This document shows, in pieces, positions 12,640 through 12,856 of a stretch of DNA of 12,856 bases. A model generated the notes under the pieces. That model was given only the letters and a program-made list of their open reading frames with translations. It had not been told where the DNA came from and ran no database searches. Both the position numbers and the translations under genes were made by a program. Every line of letters begins with the position of its first letter. Within the stretch, counting starts at the first letter, position 1. This DNA is from an uncultured Parvibacter sp. (lineage in GTDB: Bacteria > Actinomycetota > Coriobacteriia > Coriobacteriales > Eggerthellaceae), in the NCBI GenBank assembly GCA_910587945.1, contig CAJUNI010000030.1, positions 1 to 12,856 on the forward strand, in the 5' to 3' direction.

Positions 12640-12856
12640 TTAGACCGTAGCGAGAGCCTCCTCGATCGGAGTATCGCCGGACGTCATCATGATGACCTTC
12701 CCGTAGGTGTTCTTGAGAGGCAGCACATCTGCCAAAACCTGGGCCACATCCGGAATGGGGTTATGGGCTTCATGCTGCGGCGAGATGGAAATCTTGCCGG
12801 TCGGCGCCTCTTCGGTCAACAGCGAAGCCTGCACAATGGTGTAATCCAACGTGGTG
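12640..12856 (-). CDS. NAD(P)-binding SDR-type (atypical SDR / NAD(P)H-binding) protein, C-terminal end only
   Basis: The last 72 residues of a protein whose start is beyond the window edge; the frame is open to position 12856. The text TTLDYTIVQASLLTEEAPTG near the beginning corresponds to the D-Y-T-I-V-R-P segment of atypical SDR proteins of the NmrA/NAD(P)H-binding type, and DVAQVLADVL ... TYGKVIMMTSGDTPIEEALA is their usual C-terminal end (a DVA helix and a final SGDTPIEEAL). Cofactor domain and catalytic residues are outside. The TTG at 12849 is not a start. Unrelated in context to the molybdoenzyme cluster. Confidence 0.7.
   Translation of the reverse strand, partial: TTLDYTIVQASLLTEEAPTGKISISPQHEAHNPIPDVAQVLADVLPLKNTYGKVIMMTSGDTPIEEALATV

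Noticed and set aside
1..12856. CRISPR array, tRNA, rRNA, integrase or insertion sequence
   Set aside because: Looked for regularly spaced short repeats, cloverleaf-like stretches and transposase or integrase motifs; none seen. The 87-bp repeat is far too sparse for an array.

Overview
The window looks like an accessory region of an anaerobic actinobacterium, most probably of the family Eggerthellaceae (class Coriobacteriia). This is inferred from the mix of genes: multiple molybdopterin enzymes with ferredoxin-type partners, an EFR1-type flavodoxin/ferredoxin, and above all a regulator made of about a dozen N-terminal membrane segments plus a C-terminal LuxR helix-turn-helix, an architecture abundant in that family. 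Base composition looks only moderately GC-rich, lower than typical Eggerthella or Gordonibacter; no species can be named.

Layout. Left flank (minus strand): the 5' part of a class I/II aminotransferase (1-479) and an EFR1-family ferrodoxin (658-1485). Then a gene-free stretch (1486-2027) holding two copies of a dispersed repeat in opposite orientation and a strong terminator. The core (2028-9956, all minus strand, so read right to left) runs: a catechol-dehydroxylase/acetylene-hydratase-like molybdopterin enzyme (7725-9956) with a 111-residue two-cluster ferredoxin subunit (7387-7722); a short spacer with tandem TTGACT-type elements; a 76-residue zinc-ribbon protein with a Pro/Ala tail (7041-7271); a large (4361-6976) and small (3528-4358) subunit closely resembling pyrogallol-phloroglucinol transhydroxylase; and an SLC13/DASS-type anion transporter (2028-3449). 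A membrane LuxR regulator (10191-11717) is divergent from this block. Right flank: a second near-identical copy of the repeat (11740-11826), a GrpB-family protein (11837-12403) and the 3' end of an NAD(P)-binding SDR-type protein (12640-12856).

How it may work together (inference). The transporter would bring in, or exchange, an organic anion. The two molybdenum enzymes, both apparently cytoplasmic and without a membrane anchor, would act on vicinally hydroxylated aromatics (catechol or pyrogallol type): one by reductive dehydroxylation, the other by hydroxyl transfer or a related reaction. The divergent LuxR protein would sense the substrate or a membrane-associated signal and control the operon. 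Every module belongs to a known family, but this combination, with the zinc-ribbon protein and the substituted transhydroxylase pocket, has no function I can name. The core block plus its regulator is enclosed by an 87-bp direct repeat (83/87 identical), which would let it be lost or duplicated by recombination.
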